The notes beneath the pieces are model-generated. The model searched no databases, had not been told where the DNA came from, and worked only from the letters and a program-made list of their open reading frames with translations. Below are positions 1-13,073 of a DNA stretch of 64,000 bases, piece after piece (the stretch's first letter is position 1; every line of letters begins with the position of its first letter). The stretch is taken from the NCBI GenBank assembly GCA_021397835.1, contig JAJFZO010000229.1, positions 2,046,001 through 2,110,000 on the forward strand, read 5' to 3'. A program made the translations under genes and the position numbers. This stretch comes from Moringa oleifera. Its lineage: Eukaryota > Streptophyta > Magnoliopsida > Brassicales > Moringaceae.

Positions 1-547
1 AATAAGGCAATGTTACTGAAAAATATTGTTATCTGAGCCTCACTAAATATAAAGAGCACATAGGCATTTATAGAGACCCTTAATCACTTCTCAAAAAACT
101 ACTGGATGGCACATAAATTATTTCCAATAAATTAAACCTGCAACTATTGGGACCTCCTACAATGATCTGGACCCAATAAAATTACCGAAACGTCTGAATT
201 GCAGGATATGGAAATTATAGTTGTGCCTTGACTGATGTGGCTTAATATTCAGATTCATGTAAGCTGTGCATCAATCAGGCAATGCATAATAGCGCATTAA
301 ATAATCTTAAATTTGTTGAACTGAAAACGACATATACATTCAAACGCCATATATCTGCATCTGATGCTCTGTTTTTTTTCTCTTAGTTTTATTCTTTTCC
401 TCTTCTGCATCTTACATCAGTCCAAGGACAGATGGGACTTGTTTTAATAATCATGTGGGTTTTCTGGCAGTTCCAAGTGCTATATGCTTCGTGCAATCTA
501 TTGTAGTTAGTCCTTGTGTAACTTTTGGTTTATTGCATTTATTTCAG

Positions 548-2375
548 ATAGATAGCCATGTAAAACGTCTAGATGAAGATCTCCACAACTTTGCAGAAGA
601 TCTAAAGCAAGGTAGGGTAAATGCAACCAGCCTAGTTTCACATTGCTGTTCTTTCGTCTATTTTTGTGATAAAATTTTTGGGGTATTATAAAAGATTATG
701 TGTTTTCACTTAAGATGGGTTGGCATGCATTTGTTAAGGGTTTGTGAAACAAATGACTTTTGTAGCCGATCGACACTACTTGAAATCAAATACTCAGCCC
801 AGCGTCCTAGTGGCCATGAGGGTAAAAAATAAGCATGGCTGCTTTCTTACTTAACATTGCCAGGCAGCATTTTGGCAAAACAGAAACCTGCTAAGCATAA
901 AAAAAGTTGGGTGCTTGTGCTATATTCTAGGTACTTGTTATGTTCTAATTCTGAACAACCAAGATACATGTCTTCTCATTCGGTAGTTTTTTTTTTTTTT
1001 TTCTTTTTCTCTGATATCAAGAATCCATTTGGGGCAGAGACACTTTGTGTACCCATCCCTGTCTGGTAAACTAGTGGCAGCGGCGTGATCTCACCAAACA
1101 ACCCCTAGGAATAACACAAGTTTTTTGTTTCATTGAAAACATCACCCTAGCAACTCAAAGCTAATGCCTTCTTTCTTACAACCCCTTGCCATTGAGGCAA
1201 CCCTGTGGGGAGGGGTAAAATGGACTTACTAAGTAAAGATCTTTGTTCTCTATTTTAATTTGAATTGTTCAGACAGTACTACAATAGAAAAATTGACGTT
1301 TTTGCTTTGAAATGACTACTTAAAGTAAGTTGCAGATTCCTTATCTTTTATGCTGTAATTTCCATTTCTAAAATGTTATCAGAGGGAAAAATATCACCAG
1401 AGGAGCCTGCTATTCTTCCCCCATTGCCTATTGTACCGAAAACTGATAAACGCAGGTCCTTTTATGGAACACCTCAGTCAAAGAAGTTCGAGTATAGGGA
1501 TAGAGAATGGGATCGAGAGCGAGATAGGGATTTTGAGCTCATGCCTCCTCCAGGAAGTCACAAGAAGGAATTTGCCTCCGCTGTTGATGTTGATCAGCCC
1601 ATTGATCCAAATGAGCCTACCTACTGTGTTTGTCATCAGGTTGTGTCTTCTGATTCACTTTCATTAAAAATAAAATTGAAACTCTCTTCTGATCAGTTTT
1701 TGGTGAAGCTCTGAGTTGGTACTTAAGTTTTGCAATTATCATGATCAATCAGGTGTCCTTTGGAGATATGATTGCATGCGACAATGAAAATGTGAGTCTT
1801 TCTTTTGTTGCATTGTTTCCCCATATTCTATGGATCTGGTACTGTAGTCAGTTTCTTTCATTTCTGTTGCCATTCATGAATCAAAGACAGAGCCTTTTTA
1901 ACATCAATTGAAATTGCCATTCATAAGGTTACAACCATAGTTACTGGGACCTCTTTCTTTGTCTCTTACTTGGAGTTTTTGACAGTGGTACATGTTTGTG
2001 GAGATGAATGCAAACTAACTGTAAAAATTTTAGAAATATTTCTGTACCTACCACTTGATAGTTTGTGAAACTCAGTTGAGTTTGTTCATGCGAGATTCAT
2101 AATTTAGTCATGTTTTGTTTTTCTTTAGTAAATTTTCTTTTATTTCATAACTTTTTGTAATCATAATTATCAAATATCTCAGAATTGATGATTACTGCTT
2201 CATTTAAATGATACTTGTTGTTCAGACACTGGTACATTTTCCTGATCCTTTGGTTTATCAACAGTGCCAAGGAGGTGAATGGTTTCATTATTCATGTGTT
2301 GGGTTGACACCAGAGACAAGATTCAAGGGAAAGTGGTATTGTCCAACTTGCATACTTCTGCCACAATGTCAATGA
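548..2375 (+). CDS. ING2: ING-family PHD-finger protein, 3' part (ING2-like)
   Basis: Nuclear chromatin reader; plant ING proteins bind H3K4me3 through a C-terminal PHD finger. Four exons are seen: 548-611, 1383-1639, 1753-1791 and 2265-2375 (stop TGA). They join in frame to give 156 residues. The first holds the end of the ING domain ([18 protein letters not shown]). The second holds a charged linker ([20 protein letters not shown]) and starts the PHD. The Cys4-His-Cys3 finger runs across exons 2-4, from YCVCHQ through ACDNENC and EWFHYSC to WYCPTC. The N-terminal ING exons (about 105 residues by family length) are not found in 1-547 and must lie left of the window. Intron borders are all GT-AG. 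The assignment to ING2 rather than ING1 rests on remembered similarity to Arabidopsis At1g54390. Confidence 0.92.
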
Positions 2376-5300
2376 AAATAGTGTGCCATCAATTGCTTTC
2401 ACAAGTTTCTCATTGTTGTTGCTTGAGGATCTTTTTCATAGGGAAAGAAGATGTGATTAAAAGTTTTGCAACTGTATTAGGTCAATACAGCTGGGCACAT
2501 TACATATCTTTCAGGTGTCACATTAAGCCCTAGCGCTTTTACATGAGATACAAAGGAAAAAATCTTCTTTTTTTTTGTTTTTTTGTTTTTGTGCAATGAT
2601 TTAAAATGTTTGTCAGAGTTGTTTGGTTCTAGTGGGTAACAGGAACTTTCTTGCAGCTTCAGAAGGAAAGGGGAGAAGAAGGGTTGGGGGGGGGATGTGT
2701 GGGGTGAGAAAGTGAAATAATATTGAAGAAAGGATAAATCACAAAAATTAGTTAGGTAAAGGTGAAAAGTAGTTGCATTCGCATGTTTTGGAAACTTATT
2801 CTTGCATCCCTGGAAACATAACAAATTTACTTTATTATTTGGAAAAGCCTGACATCTTGACTTAAAGTTAGCAAGTGGATACATCTCTGATTGTTTGTAT
2901 TCTCGCGTGGGTTTTATCAGCTTTAATAATATATGCAAAAGCTTTGATTATTTTTCAGAATTTGTTGCTGTATCAAATATAAACTTGGTATGTCTTCTGT
3001 ATGTACTGTTAAGATAGATATTTACTATTATGTGCATATGTGTGTGTGTGTGTATATGCACGTATGTATAGATTAGCTGGTGGTTTATTAACTCTTAGGC
3101 ATCCTCAGTTCCTCACCTTACAAGCTGTTTCTTAAAGGTAAATTTTAACCGGGTTTGTAACAATACATTATTTTTGAAATTGGATATTAACTTTCGTAGT
3201 ATGTTAAAAATACAACTATCTTTTTCCTAGGTAACTAAATATAAGTTGGTTTTTGTTTGTGATCCTTAAATTTGCTTATCCATGTTAGAAATTGTTATAA
3301 CTGCTGGCTCTTTACAAGAATTTGGTATTGAATAATGTTTTTTTTAAATAATTATTATATCTGATTGAATTCTCAGTCATTTTTACTGATACTCGAAAAC
3401 TCTGTTTGATGTGTTCTGATTAACATCCTACGATAATTTGTGTTTGGATGCAATGGGAATCTGTTCATGAGAAATAGAATTAGCTTAACCAATTAGAGAA
3501 ATAGTTATTATATTTGTTCCTACTATATTCATCGATGTCTTTTATTTTGGATTTTTTCTGTGCATGAGCTGCCAATCCTTCCAAATCCTGGATAAGATGC
3601 TGTCCTGTAAGTGGGAACTGATGACCCATATATATAATATGAAAATTTTGGTGGACTTGGAAATAAAACTTTGATGGCAGATGTTTAGCTAAAACAATCT
3701 TATATTAGGCGTTAACCTTCTGGCTACCTTAACTGTGCATTTTTGGATGGTTCTGTTAGACGGAATCCCCACATGCATTGAGTAGGCAATCATCACTTGT
3801 CTCCACTAAATTAATTCCTTTTCCTTACTAATTGATAGGTGCTGAGAAATTGTAACTTGCAGGTAAGACAGATCTCAGGTTTTACCTAATAAGAGGGAAC
3901 CTCACAAAATTAAAATTGGCCGATCTGGAGTTCTATGTAATAAGAAAGAACAATATCATAGAATTTAAAATTGGGTGGTTGAAAAACTTTAATATGTTCA
4001 TAAGATAATTAGTATGTTTATTGATTTGATTTTTATCAATGTTTTTAAAAAGTATTAATATTAAAATTTTAAACTAAAATGTTACTTTGAAATTTATTTA
4101 ATTTTTTTGTAAATAAACTTTCATCTTTAAAAAGTTATCAAATAAATTTTGATTTATTGATATGAATCAAATTTAATTTTATTAAAAATTTTAACAATTA
4201 AAAATATTGAAAATGATGTTTTCTTGTAAATTTTGTTTTAATTTTTTTTTACAAATATAAAAAATATTGAATCTACTATTAAAAAGTAAATTAAAATTTA
4301 TTTAAAGAGAGAATAAATTTCAATATTTAATATGATATTTATCTTGAAATTATTTATTTATCACTAATGGATCGTCAAATATTCACTTGAATCTTTAATT
4401 GAATGCATAAATGCATTCTAATTTGGGTCAGTGATTAATGATAATATGGAATTGGGGCAATCAATTCAAAGCATGATTTGGGTAATTATTAAGATAATAT
4501 ATTTATTGGAAAATTAAAGCCTAAGAAGAGAAAGGATGGCCAAAATTCATGTGGGACTGAACTAACGGACATGGTACAATGAGCAGAGGGGGGCACAGTG
4601 GTCCTTTTGGATTCCCTGGACTCTTTTTGTTTTATCTGCTTTGGAATCCCCCGTGGTACACAAACGGCGGGAAACAGGAGTAATTTGCAAAATTTTTGGT
4701 TGTAAAATCGGCGGGAGAATCGAAATGCCCTTGGTCATCCGGAGAGAATCGACACCGAGCTACTTGTGTAAGAAATTGTACCACACGCACAGCAGATAGG
4801 GCACGAACAACCACCGAGTGTCAGTTTCTTTTAATTATATGAAAGTAGGGCCCACAACGATCGTCCACGTCAGCATCTCGGCTCCTCAGTTTGCCCTATT
4901 ATTTTTTTTGGATTTTTTTTATAAATATTATCTTAAATTTGAAGTTTTATTTTTTTGATTAAATCTTAATTTTTTAAAAAAATATTTATTAATTTTATCT
5001 AAATTAAATTTTAATAAAAATATTTATAAAAATTAATGATATTTTTATTTTTAAAATATCTAAAAAATTATTTTAATAGATTTTAAACTCTATTTTATTT
5101 TTATCATTTAGATTTAAATTATTTTTTAATAACAACTTATTTTACATAAATTTCTAAATTTTTGATAATATAATTTTTTGTAGTGGTATATGAAATATTT
5201 AATTTTTAATATATTTGTAAAAAATCTTTAATTTAAATATTTTAAATTTTTTTAATATAATTTAATTTGATCCAAATTGATAAATTAAAAAATATTTAGA

Positions 5301-6840
5301 AATATTTTAGAACTTAATATTTAATTGAAGAGAGAAAAAATCTAAGGTATTAAATGATACTTATTTTTCAAAATAATATTATTAATATTTTATATTTTAA
5401 AAAATTGAATTACAAAATTAACTTAATTTAAATATTTGATTGAATCATAATTAGAACAAATATAAAAAATTAAAAGTATTTTTAACATTAAAATATTCAA
5501 AAAATGATAATGAATTTTACTCTTCATTTCAAATGTATCCCTTAATTTTGAATAATTTTATATTTATAAATCACTTTTTATAAATTTTTAAAATTTTGAT
5601 TATATAAAATTGAAAATATTTACAATATTCACTAAATTTTTAAATGTTTAATATATTATATTAAATATTATTTAACATTAGAAAAAAATTTCAGCTAAAG
5701 ATTATTGTATTTATTATATTATTTTTAAACTGATTTTATTATTTTATCACATAAAGAGAAAGTATTTTTCAAAGAAAACAATGATTTGAAAATTATAAAA
5801 ATAAGTTAATTAAAAAACCAAACATATTATTAAGAAAATAAGTAAATATTAAAAAATTAATTTTGCCCAAATTTTAATTTAACCATCAAATTTTTAATTG
5901 GTTTAATTTTGTTTTCAAAATTTCAAGTTAGTTCATTGAAAATTTTAAAAAAATTAATGGTAATTAAACTGAAGATTTTACATAATGAATTTTGATTTAA
6001 AATTTTTCATAAGTGTAAAAAAATATTCAAGTTAGTATTAGGATTTTTTAAAAAAAATTAAAAATTAAAAAAAAATAATTTTATATTATCAAAATTTTAA
6101 ATAACTTATGAATAAAAAATTTAAATTAATATATAAACTTAGAATGAAGTGTAAAAATTTATAGGTAACTTTTGCTGTATTTAATAATAAAAATATTATT
6201 AATTTTTTATAATTATTTTAATTAAATTAAATTAAATATAAAATTAAATTAATTAAAATTTAGTTGTTGATATTGAAATTTAAGTCAAAAATTTATGATT
6301 TTTATATTATCAAAAAATAATAAATTTTTTATTTGCACTTATTTTATAATCCATCTTTAATGGTACTTCCCAAACACGGCCTTGCGTAATCTGTAGCCCT
6401 TTTGATTCTTTGTACTGCCCAACAAATGGTAATATCGTCAACTGGAGCAAGCAACTGTGGGCCCCATCGAGAGGGGATAGCGGTGGTAATATAAGGAAAG
6501 ATTTGAATTTCAAAGTATATTCTCACTCTTTATTTTGACCTAATATAAAAACAAAAAGAAAATTCTGAATAGACAGCCCCGAGGAAATAGCGGAGATAAT
6601 TAATGAAAATAATATCACAGTCGAAGAAAACCCTAAACCCCCATCCATCCAACAGACTAAACCAACGCTTCATTTCGTTTTCATGGTGAAAAGGAGCAAC
6701 CTTTTGTTTATCCATCTTGGTTTGACTGTAGTTTTCTTTCGAAGTCTTGAAATTTCTAAGGGTTGTTTCTTGAACTGTGTTTACGAAGATTGAAGAAGTG
6801 CAACAGGAGCTTTGGCTAAGGGGAAGCAAGAGGGGGAGCT
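2376..6840. other. 3' UTR of the ING gene, then AT-rich spacer
   Basis: No gene is seen. The first few hundred bases are probably the ING 3' UTR, with a short TG microsatellite near 3040-3056. From about 3900 to 6340 the DNA is extremely A+T-rich, apart from an island of ordinary composition at about 4520-4900. Composition rises again from about 6350, probably the distal promoter of the SINE gene. Short open frames here, such as the minus-strand one at 2477-2938, have no recognisable product. Confidence 0.7.
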
Positions 6841-7593
6841 GAAAGAGGTAGGGCTGCGTTCGTTGATTTTGGTTCTTGCGTGGACTTTTCTATCCATTGA
6901 TGTATATCAACACAAAGTCTGATATACCCACTTGGTAATTTGGTTTCTTGTTTTGTAATTTGAGTTATAGAGCAAGTTCTTGTTTTCTCTTTGGTTCTGA
7001 TGCTTTATGTTTTCTGAGATTTGCTTTGTATTTGGGGGACCCGTTTGCTAATTGAGCTCCTTGTTTGTGGTTGCTGTTGTGGAAATCAGGCTGTATCAAG
7101 TGCATTGTTTTCTTATTTGTGTTCTTTGTTTTGATTTTATAGGATCCGTGATCTGTACATGTTGTTTTAGCATAATTTTGTCATGTCCGCGTGCTATATT
7201 GAGTTATCATTATGGAATTTCGCTTAAAAAAAATACTTATTGGGTTTCACAGTTAAGAAGTATAATGTTCTGTTCAGTTACAGGGAAAATGTGGATTAGT
7301 GTAGAAATTGCCCTTTAGTGTTAGAGTTGTTATTGTTAGGATAAACTTATGTTGACCGATTCATTTCTAACAAATGAAGCTCAAGATCTTGGTTTATGGT
7401 ATTTCCCAGTTTCCTCAGCAAGTGAAATGACAAGTTTATCAGGAAATCCCTGAAGATGCAATCTTTTAGGCTTATTTCTATTATTTGAGGTGCTTGTCGT
7501 CATGAATTTAGTAATTTCGGCCATAGTAGCTTATAGATGGAAATGTCTTGATTGATTTTACCAGCAATTCTTTGTGTTGGATTTAGGTAGACA
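6841..7593 (+). promoter_or_regulatory. Probable 5' leader and leader intron of the SINE gene
   Basis: A plausible donor (GAG|GTAGGG) near 6846-6848 and an acceptor (GATTTAG) ending near 7586 would remove about 740 bases of T-rich DNA just before the ATG at 7594. A leader intron is inferred only from these signals and the T-rich composition; the transcription start cannot be placed. Confidence 0.4.
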
Positions 7594-10216
7594 ATGGGCA
7601 GAAATCTCAGTCCAATACTGCGTCGAGAGTTGGCAAATCTCGACAAAGACGCTAACAGCCGTAAATCAGCTATGAAAGCACTAAAATCATATGTGAAAGA
7701 CTTGGATTCAAAGGCTATCCCCATCTTTCTTGCCCAAGTTTCTGAAACCAAAGAAACTGGGTCTTTGTCTGGAGAATACACTATTTCACTTTATGAAGTT
7801 CTTGCGCGTGTTCATGGAGTCAACATTGTTCCTCAGATTGACAGCATCATGTCAACTATTGTGAAGACGCTGGCTTCCAGTGCAGGGTCTTTCCCTCTTC
7901 AACAGGCATGCTCAAAGGTGGTACCAGCTATTGCTAGATATGGGATTGACCCAACAACACCAGAGGACAAGAAAAGGCAGATAATTCACTCTCTTTGTAA
8001 TCCTCTTTCAGATTCTCTCTTGGGTTCTCAAGAGAGCCTTACTTCAGGTGCTGCCCTTTGCTTAAAGGCTCTCGTGGACTGTGATAACTGGCGGTTTGCT
8101 TCCGATGACATGGTGAATAAAGTTTGTCAAAATGTGGCTGTGGCTTTGGAGGTGAAATCCAATCAAACTAATTCTCATATAGGTCTGGTTATGGCCTTGG
8201 CCAAGCATAATTCTCTGATTGTTGAAGCTTATGCAAGACTCTTAATAATATCTGGACTGAGAATATTGAAAGCTGGAGTTGCGGAAGGTAATTCACAGAA
8301 ACGGTTGTCTGCAATTCAAATGGTGAACTTTTTAATGAAGTGTCTGGATCCGAGAAGCATATTCTCTGAGGTGGAGGTTATTATTGAAGAGATGGAGAAG
8401 TGTCAATCTGATCAAATGGCATTTGTCAGAGGAGCTGCTTTTGAAGCAATGCAGACTGCAAAGAGAATAGCAGGGGAGAAAGCGTCAAAATTTGAGAAAG
8501 GTTCTCGTTCAGTAACTGGTTCGAATTTTGGGAGGAGAGACCACAGCCGGAGGAGAAACACATGTGCTGCTGCTGGTGATCGATCTCCTGCATCTGTGTC
8601 ACCAGAATCACAAACCCTTGATTCCTGTTATGAATATGATTCTTTGGCGGAGTCACCTACTTCCCTGACGCAGGCTTCTCATAACTTAGAATACAGTCGT
8701 AGGAGTGTGAACCGAAAACTTTGGAGCATGGAGAATGGAGGTGTAGATGTGTCTCTCAGGGATGGTCTCTTCTCGGAGGTGGCTCAAGGAAGTTCCATCT
8801 CTTATTCACCCTTGGTGCAGCATGAACTTACTGATAATGGAGAGGATTCTGATGAATTTTTGGGGTTCCTACGTAGAAGTCCCAGAAATGGTTTACGGAG
8901 AAGTGCTGCTCCCAGTCCTCAGGTCAAATATTCTAACATGTTTCAAGACTTACTTATCTGAATATATTCTTTCTTGAAGCATAATTTTTGGCTTTATCAT
9001 GTTCAGTTGAAGTTGAATAAGCATGATTGATGCAATTATACTGACAATTTTGTGGGGTTTCCGCAGAGAAGTCATACAAATGGACTACTGAGAAGTGCCA
9101 CTCCCAGTCCTCAGGTAAACTGTTCATACATGTCTCCACAGTAGCTTATTTGGCTATATTCTTTGTTCATACATGTCTTCTCTTGAAGTTGAATAAGCAT
9201 GGTGGGTACTATTTTCTGTGGGTAAAGAAGAAAATGTCTGCATAGAAAGCAAAATCTTATAACAACACTAAAAAGATGACAAAAAGTGGTAGAACTGCTT
9301 AAAACATTCCTAGATATTATACAGGAATTGTTTCTATCCATTACCTTTGGCTCTGACCTCTGTCTTCAAGATTCTGAAAGATAGATGACTACTGCCTCAG
9401 GCCTTTAGATATTAGTTTAACTGCTTCATAATTCAATTATAATTCTTTATAGGGGGTTTCTACATGTCAGGGTTCCTGATATTGGCTGCTCTTAAAAAAA
9501 AAAAAAAAAAAAGGGCTCCTGATATTGGAATAATAGTGTGAATTATCAGTCATAGCAGAGCTGCTTAGTTCATAAATTTCATGAAGTTCAACTTGTGCTC
9601 ACTTTCGCTACCAATGGTGGCTTTTAGTTTATCAAAGTGCTGCCAGTATGGCATGAGTAGTTTAACTTTGTTTGTGGTTTTTGGTGCAATTGCTGAAATA
9701 TGTTTTCATGTTTTGCTTCAGAGGTCACGCTCTCGAATTAATGTTGACAACATTAACATCTATACAACTCCAAGGAAGCTCATTCGCTCTCTTCAAGACC
9801 CTAATGATGTGAATTCAGACTTCTATGAGAAACAAACTAGGAGGTTTCGAAGTCCATGCTCCAGAAATTTTGAAAGGAGCCCAACACCAGACCAAGAACA
9901 AAATGGTATCTTGCATAATAATTTGCTCCATGTAGCCAACAGAAACAGGAATTTGTCTCATGCTGGCCAGCGTTCTCAAAGTGCATCTGAATCAGTGTCT
10001 TCAACAGATGAGGCTCATCTTGATGCTCTTATGCAATCGGATCATGAGGTGCTTCCTCAAAACGAAACTCAAGTTCAGAAAATTTGCATTGAAAAGGCCC
10101 AACGAAAGACCATTCCCAAATTGGTTTTTGCCTTTGTTTTCATTCTGCTCGGAGTTGTTGCTTCACTTTTGTGGATTGGTGGTCAGGATAGAGGCCAGTA
10201 TCTTGTTCCCACGTGA
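7594..10216 (+). CDS. SINE1: SINE1/SINE2-type ARM-repeat KASH protein
   Basis: Outer nuclear envelope protein of the plant LINC complex. In Arabidopsis, SINE1 and SINE2 bind SUN proteins through a C-terminal KASH tail, and SINE1 binds actin through its N-terminal ARM repeats. Exons 7594-8922, 9067-9114 and 9722-10216 all join in phase 0 and encode 623 residues. Residues 1 to about 290 are helical ARM repeats, opening MGRNLSPILRREL. A Ser/Arg-rich linker follows. A single membrane segment lies at about 593-611, then a short lumenal tail ending LVPT, matching the plant KASH rule of a terminal X-V-P-T. The 48-base second exon is a duplicate of the end of exon 1. SINE1 rather than SINE2 is suggested by the neighbouring ING2, as in Arabidopsis, but a single ancestral gene could be the orthologue of both. 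It converges on the NDF5-like gene. Confidence 0.9.
8863..9215 (+). repeat. Tandem duplication of an exon end plus donor and intron start
   Basis: About 60 coding bases ending at 8922, plus the following donor region, recur about 190 bases later. The second exon (9067-9114) repeats the motif RSxxNGLxRSAxPSPQ, and both copies end CCCAGTCCTCAG followed by GT. Similarity carries on into the introns, where both have an ACATGT, a TATATTCTTT and the string GAAGTTGAATAAGCATG. The copies differ by substitutions and indels, so the event is not very recent. Confidence 0.85.
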
Positions 10217-10910
10217 TTCTCCTGTCTGTTATTTCAAAGTCATGTGATTACTAGATAACCCTTCTACGATTAGCGGAAGGAACCTTGTCAAGTAGATCTT
10301 AGTTTCAATTGTTTGTGTTTTTATTGTAACAATATCTAGTGTTAGTGATCCCAGCCATGAGTTGGGTGTTCAATGTGCTTAACAGAAGAAAAGCATTTGT
10401 GATCCTGAGCCCACTGCTTCTTCCCCTTATAGCATTTGTTGTTTCCATTGTAAAATATCCTCTTTGTACTGCCTCCGTTTTTTTATTGTTTCCATTTATC
10501 ATCTTCTCATTCTTGATGTTGGCCACATGGCAGAGCATGTCTCACCATTTTTTTACTTGAGTTGTATTTGTTAAGAACTCTGATTTCTCTTCACATCATC
10601 TTTTGTGCTTATTTCATTCACTCTATCAAGGTTTTATCTTTGTTTAATATTTAATATTTAATATTATTGGCGAGAAACAAGTTGTTATTTATTTATTTTA
10701 TCAATGATTTGAGTACAATTACTGATTTGGGTGCCTGTATGATTTTGTTATCATTTGTCAAGCACTGTTTCCATCTGAGAATGAGAACAAGTCATCTATC
10801 GATACAAATGGAACTTCCTTCATTTCAAGAGCAAGGAAGGAATTTCCTTTCCTCTTCAACTCTGCACATAAATTCAATGACACGATTTCTGCTACATTCA
10901 TGAGCAAGAT
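10217..10910. other. Convergent 3' UTRs of the SINE and NDF5-like genes
   Basis: Stop codons of the two convergent genes are 694 bases apart. No coding potential is recognised; this space must hold both polyadenylation regions. Confidence 0.6.
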
Positions 10911-12489
10911 TCAAAGATTTGGGTTGTGTAAATGCTGTCCGCCTCTCCACGCATCTCCTGGTCTCAATGTTATTGGTTTGAGCAATGCTGCTTGGCCTAA
11001 GCATACATAAGCATACTCCCCGTAGAATTCATAGCTTGAACCAGGACTAAACATGTACAGCTCCTCGAATCCATCTCTTCCTACTATCACCGAGTTTCTT
11101 CTACCCTGTTCCATCAAAATTGAAATGAATTCAAGTTCTTCATGATCAGAGAACGGAAATCAAAATGCATAAACAATTTCAAAGATGTTTGAACGTAGAG
11201 AGCTGATAAAAATACCCTGTCAATAACTGTGAAGCTTTGAGGTGCACAGGTGTAAATCCTGCTCATTTCATCCTGCAAATGCTTGTAATCCCCGTACTCT
11301 TCTTGCTCAGTTTCTTCTTCAGGTGCATCCACTTTCTTCTTAGCACTCGCAGATCCTCCAGAGAAAAGTCCTTTACGGATCATGTCATCCCACAGTTGGC
11401 CAAAACCAAGGTTACTTTCCTCAGGAGGAATCATACCAAATTTGGACAAGAATGGTGGCTTGTTGATGAAATTAGACCCTTCTAACCCAACTGCATAGGT
11501 TGCTTCCGGGGTGCTTACTGTCAGATGGGTTAAAATGGATCCTGACAATTGCACTGCTGAAGAGCTTGTGTTTGAGATCAGAAGCTCTGAGCTTAATATG
11601 TCTTCTCGGAGACTCATCACTTGTTTCATCTCCACCATTTTGTCTGCATCAGTGTTGATCAGCTCAACCTGCATTCATCAAACTCAAAACTCTGAAAATT
11701 GAACTTCCGAAGCATCACTCACTTTCAACAAATCTTACTTGCTCTTTACGTGTATCAGATATGAAGTTTATCTCATCAAGAATTATTGTTTTTGTTTTTG
11801 ATCATTAGTAGTACGAATTTGTCTTTTTCGATCAATTTTTTAAGCACTAGTTGATTCAGATGAAGTTTTACGAAAATAAACAATATTCATAAAACAATTA
11901 ATACTTGTGGACGATTTTAAACATTAAGATTGATAATTCTTACAAATCATAAAATAATAATACCCAATGGAGAAAGGAATACCTGAATCGAATCGCGAGA
12001 ATTTCCTGTGATATCATGGAGGACCCAAGTGGTTGGAGACCAAGAACGTTCACCGTAACTTTCAACAAAGTTGAAGGCTAAAGAGACCCCTCCTTCTATG
12101 ACAGCACCACCGTCCTCTCCTTCGGAGACAGACGTGTGAAGTAGCTCCATTTTGTCTCCGTGCCACAAAGGAACCTTATACGACGTGATCAACCCACTGG
12201 GGAGCATCAATGTGGCCGAGCTGCCATTGTCGAGCACCAACTTGGCCACGCAACTGTCGCTGATGTCTTCGAAGGTGACTCCATGGCCACTGAACTCTCT
12301 TTCGAGGTAGTCCACGTTGATGGGTTGGTATGGGATTGATGCCACTGACGGTGGGGGAAACCCTCGCTGGTTGTTTCTCCATTGAAGACTGGTTGAAGGA
12401 AGATGACCATGGAGGCAAGTGAGTTGTTGAGTGGATCTTGTTGAGGAAATAGGAGGGAAGGTTGGTGAGAAGAGAATCGCGAAAACCAT
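10911..12489 (-). CDS. NDF5: NDH-dependent cyclic electron flow 5-like protein
   Basis: Nuclear-encoded chloroplast factor. In Arabidopsis, NDF5 is needed to accumulate the NDH complex that works with photosystem I in cyclic electron flow. Exons in gene order are 12489-11983, 11668-11216 and 11105-10911, all phase 0, giving 384 residues. The first ATG is at 12489; the open frame extends upstream only through a TTG. The N-terminus is rich in Ser, Thr and Pro, as expected of a transit peptide. The rest is a galactose-mutarotase-like beta-sandwich related to apospory-associated protein C, ending GDAWRGGQHLHNPNL. The last exon is 195 bases, the same length as in the neighbouring PnsB2 gene, and all intron positions correspond, so the two are tandem paralogues. 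NDF5 rather than PnsB2 is chosen because the neighbour fits PnsB2 better. An acidic Glu-rich insert sits in exon 2. Confidence 0.82.
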
Positions 12490-12674
12490 TGTTGCGCTTT
12501 TCTCCTGCTGCAATGTCTCTGTTTTTGGGAGGTCCCCCTATCCTTAACAGGGTTGTATTTGGATAATCCGAAGGAGATTTTTGGTTGGTTGTAATTGAAA
12601 TCCTGAAAGATATTTTTCAGATACATGTCCTTTTCAGCTTCCAATTATGATAAATTCACTCTTTGTAATAATGT

Positions 12675-12676
<2 letters not shown>

Positions 12677-12721
<45 letters not shown>
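12677..12721. repeat. (TA)n microsatellite
   Basis: About 22 uninterrupted TA units lie in the upstream region of the NDF5-like gene, roughly 190 bases before its ATG. A poly-A run follows at about 12787. Confidence 0.95.
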
Positions 12722-12723
<2 letters not shown>

Positions 12724-13073
12724 GGAATGAAGCATTCGATTAGAAAAATAGGATGCCATTTTCCTTGAAACCTTGAAATTACCAGTAAAAAAAAAAAAAA
12801 AACCTGTGATAACATTGAGAGAATTCGATCTTCAGGTCTAAGTTTACAGATCCATATTTGCTTACTGAGTACACTGAACATTATTCTAATAATAATGTTA
12901 TCCGTTGGGTCATCACTCTGTTTATGTAACATTTCATAGATGATATACTTAGCTTCATGATTACAATGACAGATTCTGAAAAATTAACAAATGAATACTG
13001 CTTTCCTGCAACCAGAGAAGATGGAAAGGAAAAAACAAGGTTGTATTTTGATTTACGTTAGTAAGAGATATAA

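Noticed and set aside
1..547. Further upstream exons of the ING gene
   Set aside because: The expected residues before IDSHVKRL (ending ARQAYDL in family members) cannot be found in any frame here.
2477..2938. 153-codon open frame on the minus strand downstream of the ING gene
   Set aside because: Antisense to the ING 3' UTR, low complexity (Lys/Ser/Phe), no motif and no splice partners.
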